A stretch of 64,000 nt of DNA. It comes from Apus apus. Its lineage: Eukaryota > Chordata > Aves > Apodiformes > Apodidae. A program made the translations under genes and the position numbers. Shown here in pieces: positions 51,001 to 60,460 of this stretch (position 1 is the stretch's first letter; each line of letters opens with the position of its first letter). The DNA lies in contig NC_067282.1 of assembly GCF_020740795.1 (NCBI RefSeq), positions 42,933,290-42,997,289 on the forward strand, written 5' to 3'. The notes below the pieces were generated by a model. The model had not been told where the DNA came from and made no database searches. It saw nothing but the letters and a program-made list of their open reading frames with translations.

Positions 51001-54000
51001 ATCTACTGTGTAGTAAATTTACTGCTATGTAATTTGGATGAAAAGAAGTCAGAAGGGAAGGAGACTGTCTACATTAGAACATGTAGCAGAAACCTTAATA
51101 ATGGCATGGCACTTTATTCTGTCTCCGAGGTTGGGGAATTAAAAATGTAAAAACACATTATTTCTCATGGGTTGTGGCAATACCACAATGAAAGCATGTT
51201 ATTTAGATTAGGCATGTACAAAAACTCAGCAGGATTCTATAGGAGTCTGTCTCCAAGTTAACTCTATGAGAAGTTAATAATGCCTTTTTTTATATATATA
51301 GCTTCCCTATCCATCTTCTAGCTGTATATAGACTCGGCATTCCAAGCATGCCAAGTATGTGTCTCTATATAAAAGGTGTTATTAGAAGCTAGCAAAGAAC
51401 ACAACTCTCAAGATGGTCAAAGGGGCAACTCTGTTTTGTTCTAAATGTGATCAAAACCAAATCCTAAGCATCTCAAAGTCTTCTGAAATGTGATACTTTG
51501 ACCTCTTCCAGTTACTGTTAATTTCAGACCCAGTAGCATATATTCAAATGCAAGCTTTTAAATGCTAAGCAATGTCATTCCTAAAGCAAGACTAACTAGC
51601 AGTGGTCTTTTTCCTAACTGACATTCCATAAGACCAGATTTCACAATTGGTAAAGTTTAATTGATAAGTGAGCAGCTGTGAAGTCATATGTCTACAAAGG
51701 GAATTAGGTGGCAATGTGGGATTTGGAAAGGACGCTCAGCTTTGTCTGCCTGCATACTTTTGTAGCATCTCAGTTTAGATGCCTATGAAAAGTTTGTTGA
51801 TGGATGGGAATAACAACAAGGTGCTACTGGTTGTCAGCTTCTGTGTTGTGTGGTTTTCAGAATAACAGAATCATAGAATGGTGTGGGTTGGAAGGAACCT
51901 TGAAGGTCATCTAGTTCCAACCCCCTTGCATGGGCAGGGACACCTCCCACTAGATCAGGTTGCTCAAGGCCCTTTCCAACCTGACCTTGAACACCTCCAA
52001 GGAGGAGGTATCCACAGCCTCCCTGGGCAACCTGTTCCAGCATCTCACCATTGGAACAGGTTGCCAGGGAGGTTGTGGATGTGGAGGTTGTGGATTCAGA
52101 AGTTATGCAGACCTGTGATCCTTGGAAGTTTACAGCTGAGGTAGCCAAACTCCTGAGGCTGCTTGTTTTGCTTGTGTTTTTCTAAGCTCTGGTTCTGTTT
52201 GGCCTTCTGTAAACTAAAATTCTCAAAGGCAATTCCCTTAAGCCATAGGGGAAAAAGATTCCTTGGAGTTCTAGTGTAAAGGTCCTCTTGTCCCTTTCAT
52301 AGCCACCTCATCTTCAGTGGCAGGAATGCTCTTTATTGTAGGCCCTCTGAAGCAGAATTAAACATGGTATTTATGCCTTTCACACTCCAACTGCTTATGG
52401 AGGCGAATTTCAAATCAGGGTAGGAGGAGGTTGTGGTTTTTCATTTCTTAGAATCTCTTAAAGCCTTTTTTATGACCATCAGGAAGATGGAAGCTTTTAA
52501 CCCAGTCTGAAAACACAGTGCAACTCTAAGGTTCATTTTACAGTCATTTTACACTCTTATCTGCTCCTAGAAAATTGTTAGATTTTTGGGGTGATTCAAG
52601 AAATTCTAAGGACAATGGTAATTACAAGATGGAAGAAAATTGCATTACATATCTTTTCACAGAAGTCAGATTCTTGATAATTGCTTTTTCCCATCCCATT
52701 CAAACAGTATCTTTTTAAATTATGGATCCAGGCTCAGATGCAGACTGGACAGGCTGATGAGGAGATAAGACCATAAATGGCTAATGAACACAACTGTGAT
52801 GATGAACCTTTTGACTCAGAAGTTCAAAAACTTCTGTGTAGTGGATGCTGGGAATGTCTGCTGGCCGAGTACCGTGCTGTGCATGCCCTGTTTTCTTCTG
52901 GAAAAGCTTTTGTTTGCTGTAGTTGGCAACACAGTACTGGGCTACAGAGCTCTTTACTGACTGCAATATTTTTTTTATATCATGTCACTTAATACTGTCA
53001 CTTCACTTTAGTCCATTCTTGGTAGGATGCTGATGATGCCACTTCAAAATTTCAGTCTAGATGCCTGGTTATTTCCCTTCCTCCCCAGCTAAGATCTGTG
53101 AACTATGTCCTTCAACTGTGAAGATGGAACAGGTTAATTGTATTATATGTGGCTTACAAGGAAAAAATTGCTTTGACCAAGTGAATGTTTTCAATTTTAA
53201 AACACTACAGCTTCAGAATTCAGTCTGTTATGGGAGGTGGGTGAGTGAAGGAGCTGCAATTTATATTAATACCTATTTTTAATGTTAATGTGTTTGAGCT
53301 GATACTACTTCCAAGTCAGTAATGAAAAATAAAGCTTTTGCGTAGAGGACAATTGGAAATACTTCCAGATACTATACTGCAAGGATTTTTACTGATGTGG
53401 GCACTGCAGAAAGCTTCTTTATATTCCAAAATGTCCTGCAGTGTGACTTCTGCCATTGTGTATAGATGCAAAATGTGCTTCTCACTTGTGATTTCTTTTG
53501 GCCAGGAGTTTTGCATATTATGACAATATGTTCTCATTAATCATATTGTGATAAGAGTTTTAGTGAACACAGTTTCTTTTTGTTTTGTTTTTTTCTTGCA
53601 GGCACCAAGTATAGATGAAAAAGTAGATCTTCACTTTATTGCTTTAGTTAATGTAGGTGGTCATCTCTATGAACTAGGTAAGAACACTTTCATACACTTT
53701 CTCTATTTGTTTGAAACAAATACAAGTAGTAATGTTAAGTATCAAAGTTAGAGAGAGATTACTTGATGTAATGTAGGGCTAACATTCTTTTGAACTGCAT
53801 CACAAGGTCTGGGGGGTTCTGTCAAACAACTTCAGCCTTCCTTCTAGTTTTTTTTGGGGGGTTCTCCTTCACTCAACTCCCTTCTATTGAGATAAAATGG
53901 TACAGATTACTAACCTGCCTCTGATCTTCCTTTATCATTTACAAGGACAGGAAGCAACAAGAGGAGAAAGTACTGATACACTGAATTCCTTGTGGAAGTA

Positions 54001-57000
54001 GTACATGAACTGTATGCCACTTTAGAAATGATAGCTATATTATTAAATAGTGTGATACTGTTTAAACTGAAATTATGTTGTCAGAATAGTAGGAGATCCT
54101 AATATTCTGCAACTCATTTGGTATAAGCTGATTATTTTTTCTTCTACCATTTTTTGGTCACTAGACAGCAAACTGTAAAACAGTGCTCTCTCTTTTCTGA
54201 ATTACAGCTATTTTTTCCCCCCTCTTTGGATTGTGTAGTACCAAGTTCTGCTCAGACATTGTCTAGTGACTCCAATCTTAAATGTGTTGCTGGGCAACTA
54301 GGTCTTGCTGCAGGCACTCCAGCAACCTAGCAAGTAGATCAGGATTTTAAAACGGCAAGTCACTGGTCTTTCCTAACATTTTTGCAGTATTTAATGGTGA
54401 GAACATTTTTCTTTTTTTAAAAAAGTCAACATGTAATTAAGCAATGCCCTTAACAGGTGGCAACTTATAACCTGGGGCATAACGAGTATATAAGAAGTGC
54501 TTATGTTAATCTTAAGGTTATCTAAGGTGTTTTGTCAGTGGTAAGTCATAAGCAGTAGGCACACATTTCTGTAATGTTATGTTGCTGTCAGTGAACAAGA
54601 TCAAATAGTGAAGCAACTATTGTGGGATGCAACAGAAGTATTTTGACTCTAAATTTCAAGGCGTGATGGATGGCTCACTCTTCTCTTAGTTGTGTCCTAC
54701 TATTTCCATGTTACCTTTTCATTATGCATTTAATTGGCTTTGCTGAAAAAGCACACTACAGACTATGATTAGCATGTTCAGCCATTATCCGTAAGTGGGA
54801 TGCAAGATAAAACCCACTTGAATTTTGTGCTTAAATTAAAAAAAAAGGAAACAACAACAAAAAAAGACATTTGACTCCACTGTTGAGTGAAATGCTAATA
54901 CTGCTATTTCCTTTGTTCTTAAAATAACTCCTCTCTGTATCAGAGGAAGAAAGCAAAAAATATTTAGGAAAACGGGAGAAGGTTTTTCTATTAGTTCACT
55001 GGCTTCAGCCCCTGTGGCCAGCATGTGGGCTTTGGCAGACAGAAAATATGAAGGAAGCTCATGAATGTTAAATGCTTGTGATGTTTTTGCCATAGAAAAC
55101 ATGTTATTTATAGCCAGATGAAATTAAAATACTGCTCTGCCAAGATGTATGTAAAAAAAAAATCAAATAAAATCAAACAGGGCATTCAGTTGCTCCTGGC
55201 ACGTTCTGAGGGTTTTGCATTGTTGTGTCTTCAGATCATGGTTTTTACAATAATGAACAATCTCTTGTTCACGTAAATCTGAAAGTTTTCTAACGTCAAT
55301 TCTATTTTTAGGTATGGAAAATGTAGTTTGGAAGTATTGTCAACTTTTATAGAACCTTTGGGAAGGGAGTCTTTAAAAGGGAGGACAGAGCTAAAAGGGA
55401 ATTTGATCTAGCAAATACTTAGGATATCCTGACATATGTTCTCATAAAGTGAGCTTTTCACAAGTAACCTGAAAAGTATTTTTGTGAAAAAAAGTTATTT
55501 TCTAAATGCTGAGAATGAGAGCATTATATTGCAAACAGGAGAAAAAAAATAACTATAGCAACCATTTTTAAATGCTGTGAAAGTTCTTAATACTTCAAGT
55601 TAGTGGGTTTGTTTGCTTATATATCTTAAATGAGAGTAACGTTTTAGTTATGCCAAACTCTTCAAACTGGTGGGTTTGGTATTCTGTTCTCTCATAGAGT
55701 TCCTGATGACAGATGTCAAAGACCACAGACATACAGCTGTCTGTCTGCATAAATCCATTAAGTGTAGTTGAAATTGTTCTTCTCTACTTGAAAAGCTGAA
55801 GTACGATGCTTGCACTAGAACAATCACAAGTTATAGCCTTAAAGTTTTCAAATACAATATTTAAAAGTATTTAACTGTTTTGATTGGTTTTGTTGTTTGT
55901 TTTTTTTCGAAATGCAACAAACTGTACCTAATGATACCTATTGAAGCAGCTGGCAGTGAAGGAGAGACGAGGGAATAGCCAGTGACGTGTGTGATTCTTT
56001 AATGAAAAACATGGTAGCAGTTTTGTAAGTGAAGACCAAAAAAATCTGTTCAGATATTTTTTTTAACAGGACAAATGAAGTGTTTCCAATGTTATGAATG
56101 TGTTGTTCAACCCTCTTTGTGTTTCAACAGATGGGCGCAAGCCATTTCCAATAAACCATGGGGAAACTAGTGACGATTCCTTCTTAGAGGTAGGAATTAG
56201 TTAAAAAAAAAAAAAGAAAGAGAAAAAGTATTTATATAAAAGTCTTGCTGTATTTATGGTTGGATGTGGAACAGAACAAGTGGGATGGTGAGACAAAAAT
56301 CAGGTTTAGTCAGTTTTGAAAGAGGTTTTTCGCAAAGCTGACATTGTGAATCTGGAGGACAAAGTATCATACCTTGATAACAAGAAATGTCAGAAGGGAT
56401 GACCATAAAAGAGGATCAGACTGACTTCTGTGCTGAGATTTTCATATATCCCTGCTCCTTTCAAATTGTATGTGAGATTAAGTCATCAGTTTGAAAACTT
56501 GGACTAATTTTTTATTCTCTTCCCTTTGGTTTAGTTGTAGTTTGATAGGTGCCGTGCTAAACAGACGTTGGTTTTGTTTCTGACATTTCTTAATAATCAT
56601 TCTTCTCCAGTTTCCTGGCTGCTTTGGGGGGCTTCTTTGTGTCAGGAGCTGTTTAGTTGAGAAATGAATTGGAAGGAAATACACCGAATTGGGAGGATAA
56701 ACTGTCATCCCCAGAGAATGAAGTGAAGTTGAAGCTGAGAAGGCAGTGCATAGATCTCACTTTTATGGTATCCAGACTGGATTAGCTTTATGAAAGGAAG
56801 AAACCAGAGAAACTAAAAACCAAACTAACGAAACCTTTTAGAGTTTAGTAGCATAGACTAATGTCTGTAAAGATTGCATAGCATTCATGCTTGTTTGGGC
56901 AGGGGGAGAAGTTGGATAAAGCTTTCCTTTCTTCATATGTGGGTTTTTTCCTGTTTTACTGATAACATGTGTTCTCCACATTGCACCCTAAAGCTAGATG

Positions 57001-57515
57001 AAGGAATTACTTATAATCTTTCACTTACCCCACACAGCTTAGATTCATCTTGAGACAAAGGAAAAACTTCTGAATACAGCAGTATTAGTAGAAGCAAACT
57101 TCAGAGATGCATTTAGAAACTCAGACAAGCAACACATCTGTTGCACAAAGTAATATTCAGTCACAAAATCCATTCTTGCTAAGATTCTGCATACAACTTT
57201 TACTCTCTTGCTGCCCATATATGGGCCCTGTAAATAATCTTGGTTAGTGGTAACTCAGATCAGAAATACAGTTTATGTAGCTTTATCACACTATTTAGTA
57301 ACTATTTATGGAAAAATCAATTTTGAGCATAGTTTGTCTAAAGCATATCTTTGTGTTTCAGTTGTGAGTATTTTTAGTAAGTATGATTTATAGTGTTTTT
57401 TGTTTTGTTTTGTTTTACGTTTTTTCCCCAGGATGCAATAGAAGTTTGCAAGAAATTCATGGAACGTGACCCAGAAGAATTAAGATTTAATGCAATTGCA
57501 CTGTCTGCAGCTTAA
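17385..57515 (+). CDS. UCHL3: Ubiquitin C-terminal hydrolase L3, complete CDS in nine exons
   Basis: UCHL3 is a cytosolic peptidase-C12 cysteine hydrolase that removes small adducts from the C terminus of ubiquitin and NEDD8. Exons 17385-17426, 17645-17656, 29148-29276, 31578-31734, 32102-32187, 33272-33319, 53602-53677, 56131-56189 and 57432-57515 join in frame to 230 codons, exactly the human length. The catalytic triad falls at the expected numbers: Cys95 in NNACGTIGL, His169 in KVDLHF and Asp184 in YELDGRKPFP. The oxyanion Gln89 is in FMKQT. The active-site crossover loop (about residues 147-166) spans the exon 6/7 junction. The start ATG at 17385 begins [14 protein letters not shown], matching the family N terminus, and the stop follows ALSAA. 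Differences from human as I recall it include NVGG for HVDG at 175-178. All introns are GT/AG. The gene diverges from COMMD6 and precedes LMO7. It is not a retrocopy, since introns are intact. Confidence 0.97.
17645..17656 (+). CDS. UCHL3: UCHL3 exon 2, 12-nt microexon
   Basis: Twelve bases between ttttcag and gtaagc encode VTNQ, exactly the residues expected between exon 1 and FLKQLG of exon 3. It is phase 0 on both sides, so skipping it would remove four residues without a frameshift. It is followed by an intron of about 11.5 kb. Confidence 0.93.
21006..21033. repeat. T28 homopolymer
   Basis: An uninterrupted run of about 28 T in UCHL3 intron 2, followed by AAAAA. Confidence 0.95.
21470..21490. 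repeat. T21 homopolymer
   Basis: A run of about 21 T, 440 bp from the T28 run and in the same orientation. Confidence 0.95.
24296..24450 (-). mobile_element. Old CR1 LINE 3' fragment
   Basis: The plus strand shows gaatcaagtaggctggaagg and acctctagag at the 3' end, then ctcctgggcagcct further in, the order expected for a reversed CR1 tail. The copy is diverged, with a poor match in the middle. Confidence 0.7.
29148..29276 (+). CDS. UCHL3: UCHL3 coding exon 3
   Basis: The exon is 129 nt (43 codons), phase 0, with acceptor tttccag and donor gtaaat. It encodes [19 protein letters not shown] and runs to LLLFPITEK, part of the ubiquitin-binding N-terminal half of the fold. Confidence 0.97.
31066..31172. 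repeat. A/C-rich low-complexity tract
   Basis: About 105 bp made almost only of A and C on the plus strand, with units such as aaacaaacaaac, aaccaaccaa and aaaccctaaaaa. It lies in UCHL3 intron 3. Confidence 0.85.
31578..31734 (+). CDS. UCHL3: UCHL3 coding exon 4 (catalytic Cys)
   Basis: The exon is 157 nt, with acceptor cttctag and donor gtaagt. It carries oxyanion Gln89 ([19 protein letters not shown]) and the nucleophile Cys95. It ends with the first base of a Glu codon. Confidence 0.97.
32102..32187 (+). CDS. UCHL3: UCHL3 coding exon 5
   Basis: The exon is 86 nt. It completes the split Glu codon, then encodes [20 protein letters not shown] and ends YLETYE. The donor is gttagt, weaker than the gtaagt consensus at +3, and the acceptor is tttaaag. 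Confidence 0.95.
33272..33319 (+). CDS. UCHL3: UCHL3 coding exon 6 (crossover loop)
   Basis: The exon is 48 nt, phase 0, and encodes [16 protein letters not shown]. It supplies the first half of the flexible loop over the active site that limits substrate size in UCH enzymes. Donor gtattc; the following intron is about 20.3 kb. Confidence 0.96.
42489..42888. mobile_element. LTR-like fragment of an avian endogenous retroviral element
   Basis: The segment begins TGTCATAGTTTATTGCAGGG and contains ctctctatcccctcccaccc, cagggaaaggagag, an aataaggagaggggctt block and agacagctttaatta. This arrangement resembles solo LTRs common in bird genomes, recognised from memory. No gag, pol or env sequence is adjacent. 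The right side stops at a CR1, and a possible remainder lies at about 43110-43260. Orientation was not assigned. An alternative is another avian repeat with similar composition. Confidence 0.45.
42889..43105 (-). mobile_element. CR1 LINE 3' fragment
   Basis: A clean reversed CR1 tail: agaatcatagaatggtttag, ttggaagggaccttaaagat, gcatgggcagggacacctt, ccactagatcaggttgctca and gggcaacctgttcca. It is relatively little diverged, so probably one of the younger copies here. 5'-truncated at about 43105. Confidence 0.95.
45160..45430. other. Unassigned CpG-retaining intronic tract
   Basis: About 270 bp with many CG dinucleotides inside an otherwise CpG-poor intron. It starts with a tcctcg-type repeat. 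One minus-strand frame over about 45160-45205 reads [14 protein letters not shown], an acidic run typical of coding DNA, but stops occur just upstream in all joined readings. It might be a decayed retrocopy, an unmethylated or recently acquired piece, or an internal regulatory CpG cluster. I do not recognise a source gene. Confidence 0.35.
51868..52040 (-). mobile_element. CR1 LINE 3' fragment
   Basis: Reversed CR1 tail with aatcatagaatggtgtgggt, ttggaaggaaccttgaaggt, gcatgggcagggacacctc and ccctgggcaacctgttccag. It runs directly into an inverted copy of its own inner end. Confidence 0.95.
52011..52079. repeat. Inverted repeat at the inner end of a CR1
   Basis: The left arm, 52011-52039, begins tccacagcctccctggg and ends ctgttcca. 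The right arm, 52052-52079, begins tggaacagg and ends gaggttgtgga. The arms are reverse complements with about two differences, around a loop of some 12 nt (gcatctcaccat). The transcribed intron could form a near-perfect 28-bp hairpin. Confidence 0.9.
53602..53677 (+). CDS. UCHL3: UCHL3 coding exon 7 (catalytic His)
   Basis: The exon is 76 nt, with acceptor cttgcag and donor gtaaga. It encodes [20 protein letters not shown] and then HLYEL, with catalytic His169 in DLHF. It ends with the first base of the Asp184 codon. Confidence 0.97.
53678..57431 (+). other. UCHL3: UCHL3 introns 7 and 8
   Basis: Intron 7 is 53678-56130 and intron 8 is 56190-57431, with exon 8 between. Both are AT-rich with homopolymer and TTTTG-type runs (57395-57418). 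I see no interspersed repeat or additional gene. Confidence 0.8.
56131..56189 (+). CDS. UCHL3: UCHL3 coding exon 8 (catalytic Asp)
   Basis: The exon is 59 nt. It completes the catalytic Asp184 codon, then encodes [19 protein letters not shown]. Acceptor ttcaacag, donor gtagga. Confidence 0.96.
57432..57515 (+). CDS. UCHL3: UCHL3 last coding exon
   Basis: After acceptor tccccag the exon encodes [20 protein letters not shown] and AIALSAA, followed by TAA at 57513-57515. The C terminus matches the family. Confidence 0.97.
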   Translation, partial: DAIEVCKKFMERDPEELRFNAIALSAA

Positions 57516-57558
57516 AAGCCTTTTTGAGTGGGACTAATCTATTGCAATGTGTTGTAAC

Positions 57559-57564
57559 AATAAA
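57559..57564 (+). terminator. UCHL3: UCHL3 proximal poly(A) signal
   Basis: AATAAA lies 44 nt after the stop codon, which would give a very short 3' UTR. Confidence 0.75.
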
Positions 57565-57635
57565 ACTGTTGCCATATGTTAATACTACAAATTTTGATAC
57601 TTCCCTAACATGTTGATTAATTGTAGCCTATGTGG

Positions 57636-57641
57636 AATAAA
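57636..57641 (+). terminator. UCHL3: UCHL3 second poly(A) signal
   Basis: A second AATAAA lies 77 nt after the first, with T/GT-rich sequence downstream (tttgtgc, tatgtggtgg within about 100 nt). Alternative polyadenylation is likely; which site is used cannot be told from sequence. Confidence 0.65.
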
Positions 57642-60098
57642 CTTTGCATTTGTCCTTGCTGTATCTTGCTACTTGTTCCTAAAACAACTTTTGAGTATTT
57701 ATACACATGCATGCATTTTGTGCAAGATTTCTATGTGGTGGGGTTTTCCCCTTCAACACCCTTCAAAGTTTCTGTGATATTTCATCATAATAATAATGAG
57801 TTAGTTCAGAGCAGGATTATAATTTGTGACATTCACAGATAACGTTTTGAGTGGAGTATGTGGTATGTTAATGGGTAAAAATTCGCAATAATGAGGCTAA
57901 CTGCATTTTAAAATCATGATACAATACTGTTATAAGAACTTTTGCAGGTGACTCAAAAGACAGGCATTTTTTTTCAGTGCATTATTTATACATCAATTTA
58001 TGGCAGAAAAAGGCAGAAAAGGGACTTTCTTTTTACTGTTGGTGACCACTAACATTTTAAAAACAATAACATTTTGAATAAAACTTAATTTTGTTTCTCA
58101 AGCCAAATAATGGTAATAAATCGTCAAAAATCTTTAGTGAAATGAGTGTTTGCTATTCATATGTGGAAAAGCAACATGGATTTTTACCCCAGAAAAGCCA
58201 CACACGCAGTAATTAATGACAGTTCAAATGAAAGCACTGTGGGGGGGAACACAGAGGTGAATACAGCCATGTGAAGCATCTCACCCAACTGAAGTAAATT
58301 ATGGAAAAGTCATTATAGTTGTAAAGAAGTTTTGTGTAACAAGAGCAGAAACAGACTACAGATTTTAAGATGGACATATACTATTTTTTCCCTTTAGGAA
58401 TATCTATTTTAAGTTTGTCAGGTGGCATAACTGAATGCTATGTGATACCCTTCCCCTGTGCCATCCCTCCCACCCCACCCACTGGATCTGAAGGTACTGT
58501 TGACCAACTTCTACACTTGAATTTGTAACAACTTGGTTGGGTTTGTAGGGTTTGGGAGCTATTTTTTGTTGTTGTTGTTTTGTTTTGTTTTTTTAGGATA
58601 AGCAATCTTACACTTTAGGATTCTTGGGAAGTTTGGTTTTGTTTAATGTGCATGTTTTTGACATTGCAAAATTATATTTCTTACTTGTTGCTTTGAAGGA
58701 AAATAATTCAGGTTTGCTTCCAATCATGATTGCTGCCAAAGGAAACTAAACCCTCCATGTCCCAAAGGGTGCTTTCATTCTCTAGCAATTGTCATTGCAG
58801 GAAAAATGAATGGGGTTCTGCCAGAAGCAATCTGGCAGAGTTTTCCTTCTTTATAGAAAAGAGAGAGGCCTGGGAGTCTATCTTATCACTCAAGAACATC
58901 TTTTGCACTCTAAAGAAAAGTCGGTCCCATGTCTGTCTAAAACATGTCACCTGGAGAGTCCACTAACAAGGAGCCTGTTTTCTGTAAGTGAGCTTGTGTG
59001 AAAAGTGAGGGGGAAGAACAACACTACCAAGCTTATATTTTTGAGCACTTTTTCACCCCAATGAAATGCAGTATCGTTAAGACTTACTTTCTGTTGCCAT
59101 GCTCATTAGTAAAGCCCTGAAACTTTTTTTAAAACAAAAATCAAAGGCTTTAGTAACTGAAGCTGCTGCACTGTCTTTCTGCTAATACCAGAAAAATCAA
59201 ATAAAAGTTGTTGCAATTTAATTTGCATATTGCATATTTTATGTTAAAAGTGACTGGGAGGATTAGAGTTTGAGTAAGCCATAGTGAATATAGATCAGGT
59301 GCTTTCAGGGTAGGGGAGAGGGTGAGCAGAGAGGAAGAGGAACTGGAGTTCAAAATTGCTAAACTAGATATGACAGTTGTTTCCTTTAGGGAAACCCTCA
59401 CACCATATGCACACTCTTCAGTGTTCAGAAGATTTCAGTTGTTTTAGATATTAAAGAGAGGGGCTCTGTTTTTGTGCAATTATTTATTGCAAAATCACTT
59501 CAGAACTTGAGCTTGAATTGAGTATTGGAACTGATTAAGTGAATTTATGACAAAGGAAATCATGGTTAGAATAGTAAACTTGGGGTGGGATTTTTCATGG
59601 TCACACTGGAAAAGTCTTGAATAAAATATACATCTTATTAGAAAGTAAAAACTTATTTATGAGAATTCCTAGTATTTTGGTAACACGTTTATTTTGCTCA
59701 GTGTTTTTCATGCAGTTTTCAAATCAGTTGCCCTGTAGGGTAAGGTTTTGCCCAATGTTATTTTACTTGTAAGTGTTAATTTCTGATTTATCAATACATA
59801 AGATGGTACTTTTTAGTGACCGTTGCTTTTGGAAGGGTTCTCAAAAATTTGAGATGTTAAAGGAAGAGCATTGCACCAGTTTGATGCTGAACTGTATCTG
59901 CTCACAGCATGGTCTCTTGCTAGACTGAAATTTTGAAGAACTGCACAGCAGAAGTGCTCTCTCACCTCACATGTATGGTGTAGTGGCCTTCCAGTGCTGC
60001 TGAGGCCGTGCAGTGGCACAGGCACTGGCAACCATCTTGAGGTGCACAGAAAGTAAAGGGATCTACACAATGCTTGAATACCTTTGGCATTGACAGAA
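57642..60098. other. Intergenic between UCHL3 and LMO7, left part
   Basis: AT-rich DNA with short TTG/TTTTG runs (58567-58594). Some could be an extended UCHL3 3' UTR. No exon or repeat recognised. Confidence 0.55.
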
Positions 60099-60460
60099 CC
60101 TGTGTAACAGAATTGTTAAGGCTGGAAAAGACCTCTGAGATCATGCAGTCCAAGCCTATGACCTAACTCCACCACATCAGCTAGACCATGGCACTAAGTG
60201 CCATGTCCAGCCTTTCCTTAAACATCTCCAGGGATGGTGACTCCACCATTTCCCTGGGCAGTCCATTCCAACGTCTAATCACTTTTCCACGAGGAAGTGC
60301 TTCCTAATATCCAACCTAAATCTCCCCTGATGCAGCTTCAGGCCATGCCCTCTCGTCCTGTCACTAGTGGCCTGGGAGAAGAGCCCGACCCCCACATGAC
60401 TACAGCCTCCCTTCAGCTAGTTGTAGAGAGTGATAAGGTCCCCCCCTGAGTCTCCTCCAG
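60099..60460 (-). mobile_element. CR1 LINE 3' fragment
   Basis: Reversed CR1 sequence of an older subfamily: cagaattgttaaggctggaa, aagacctctgagatcat, ccatttccctgggcagtcc, gcttcctaatatccaaccta, gccctctcgtcctgtcac and ctcctccaggctaaa. It covers the 3' UTR and the end of ORF2. Intergenic between UCHL3 and LMO7. Confidence 0.93.

Larger units (their letters stand above)
33320..53601 (+). other. UCHL3: UCHL3 intron 6 (20.3 kb)
   Basis: The longest intron, about half of the gene. Up to 42.4 kb it looks like unique AT-rich DNA with A- and T-runs. Beyond that it holds an LTR-like piece with a CR1 inside or beside it (42489-43105), an unexplained CpG-retaining tract (about 45160-45430), a T17 run (45642-45658) and a CR1 with an inverted repeat (51868-52080). 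Confidence 0.8.
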
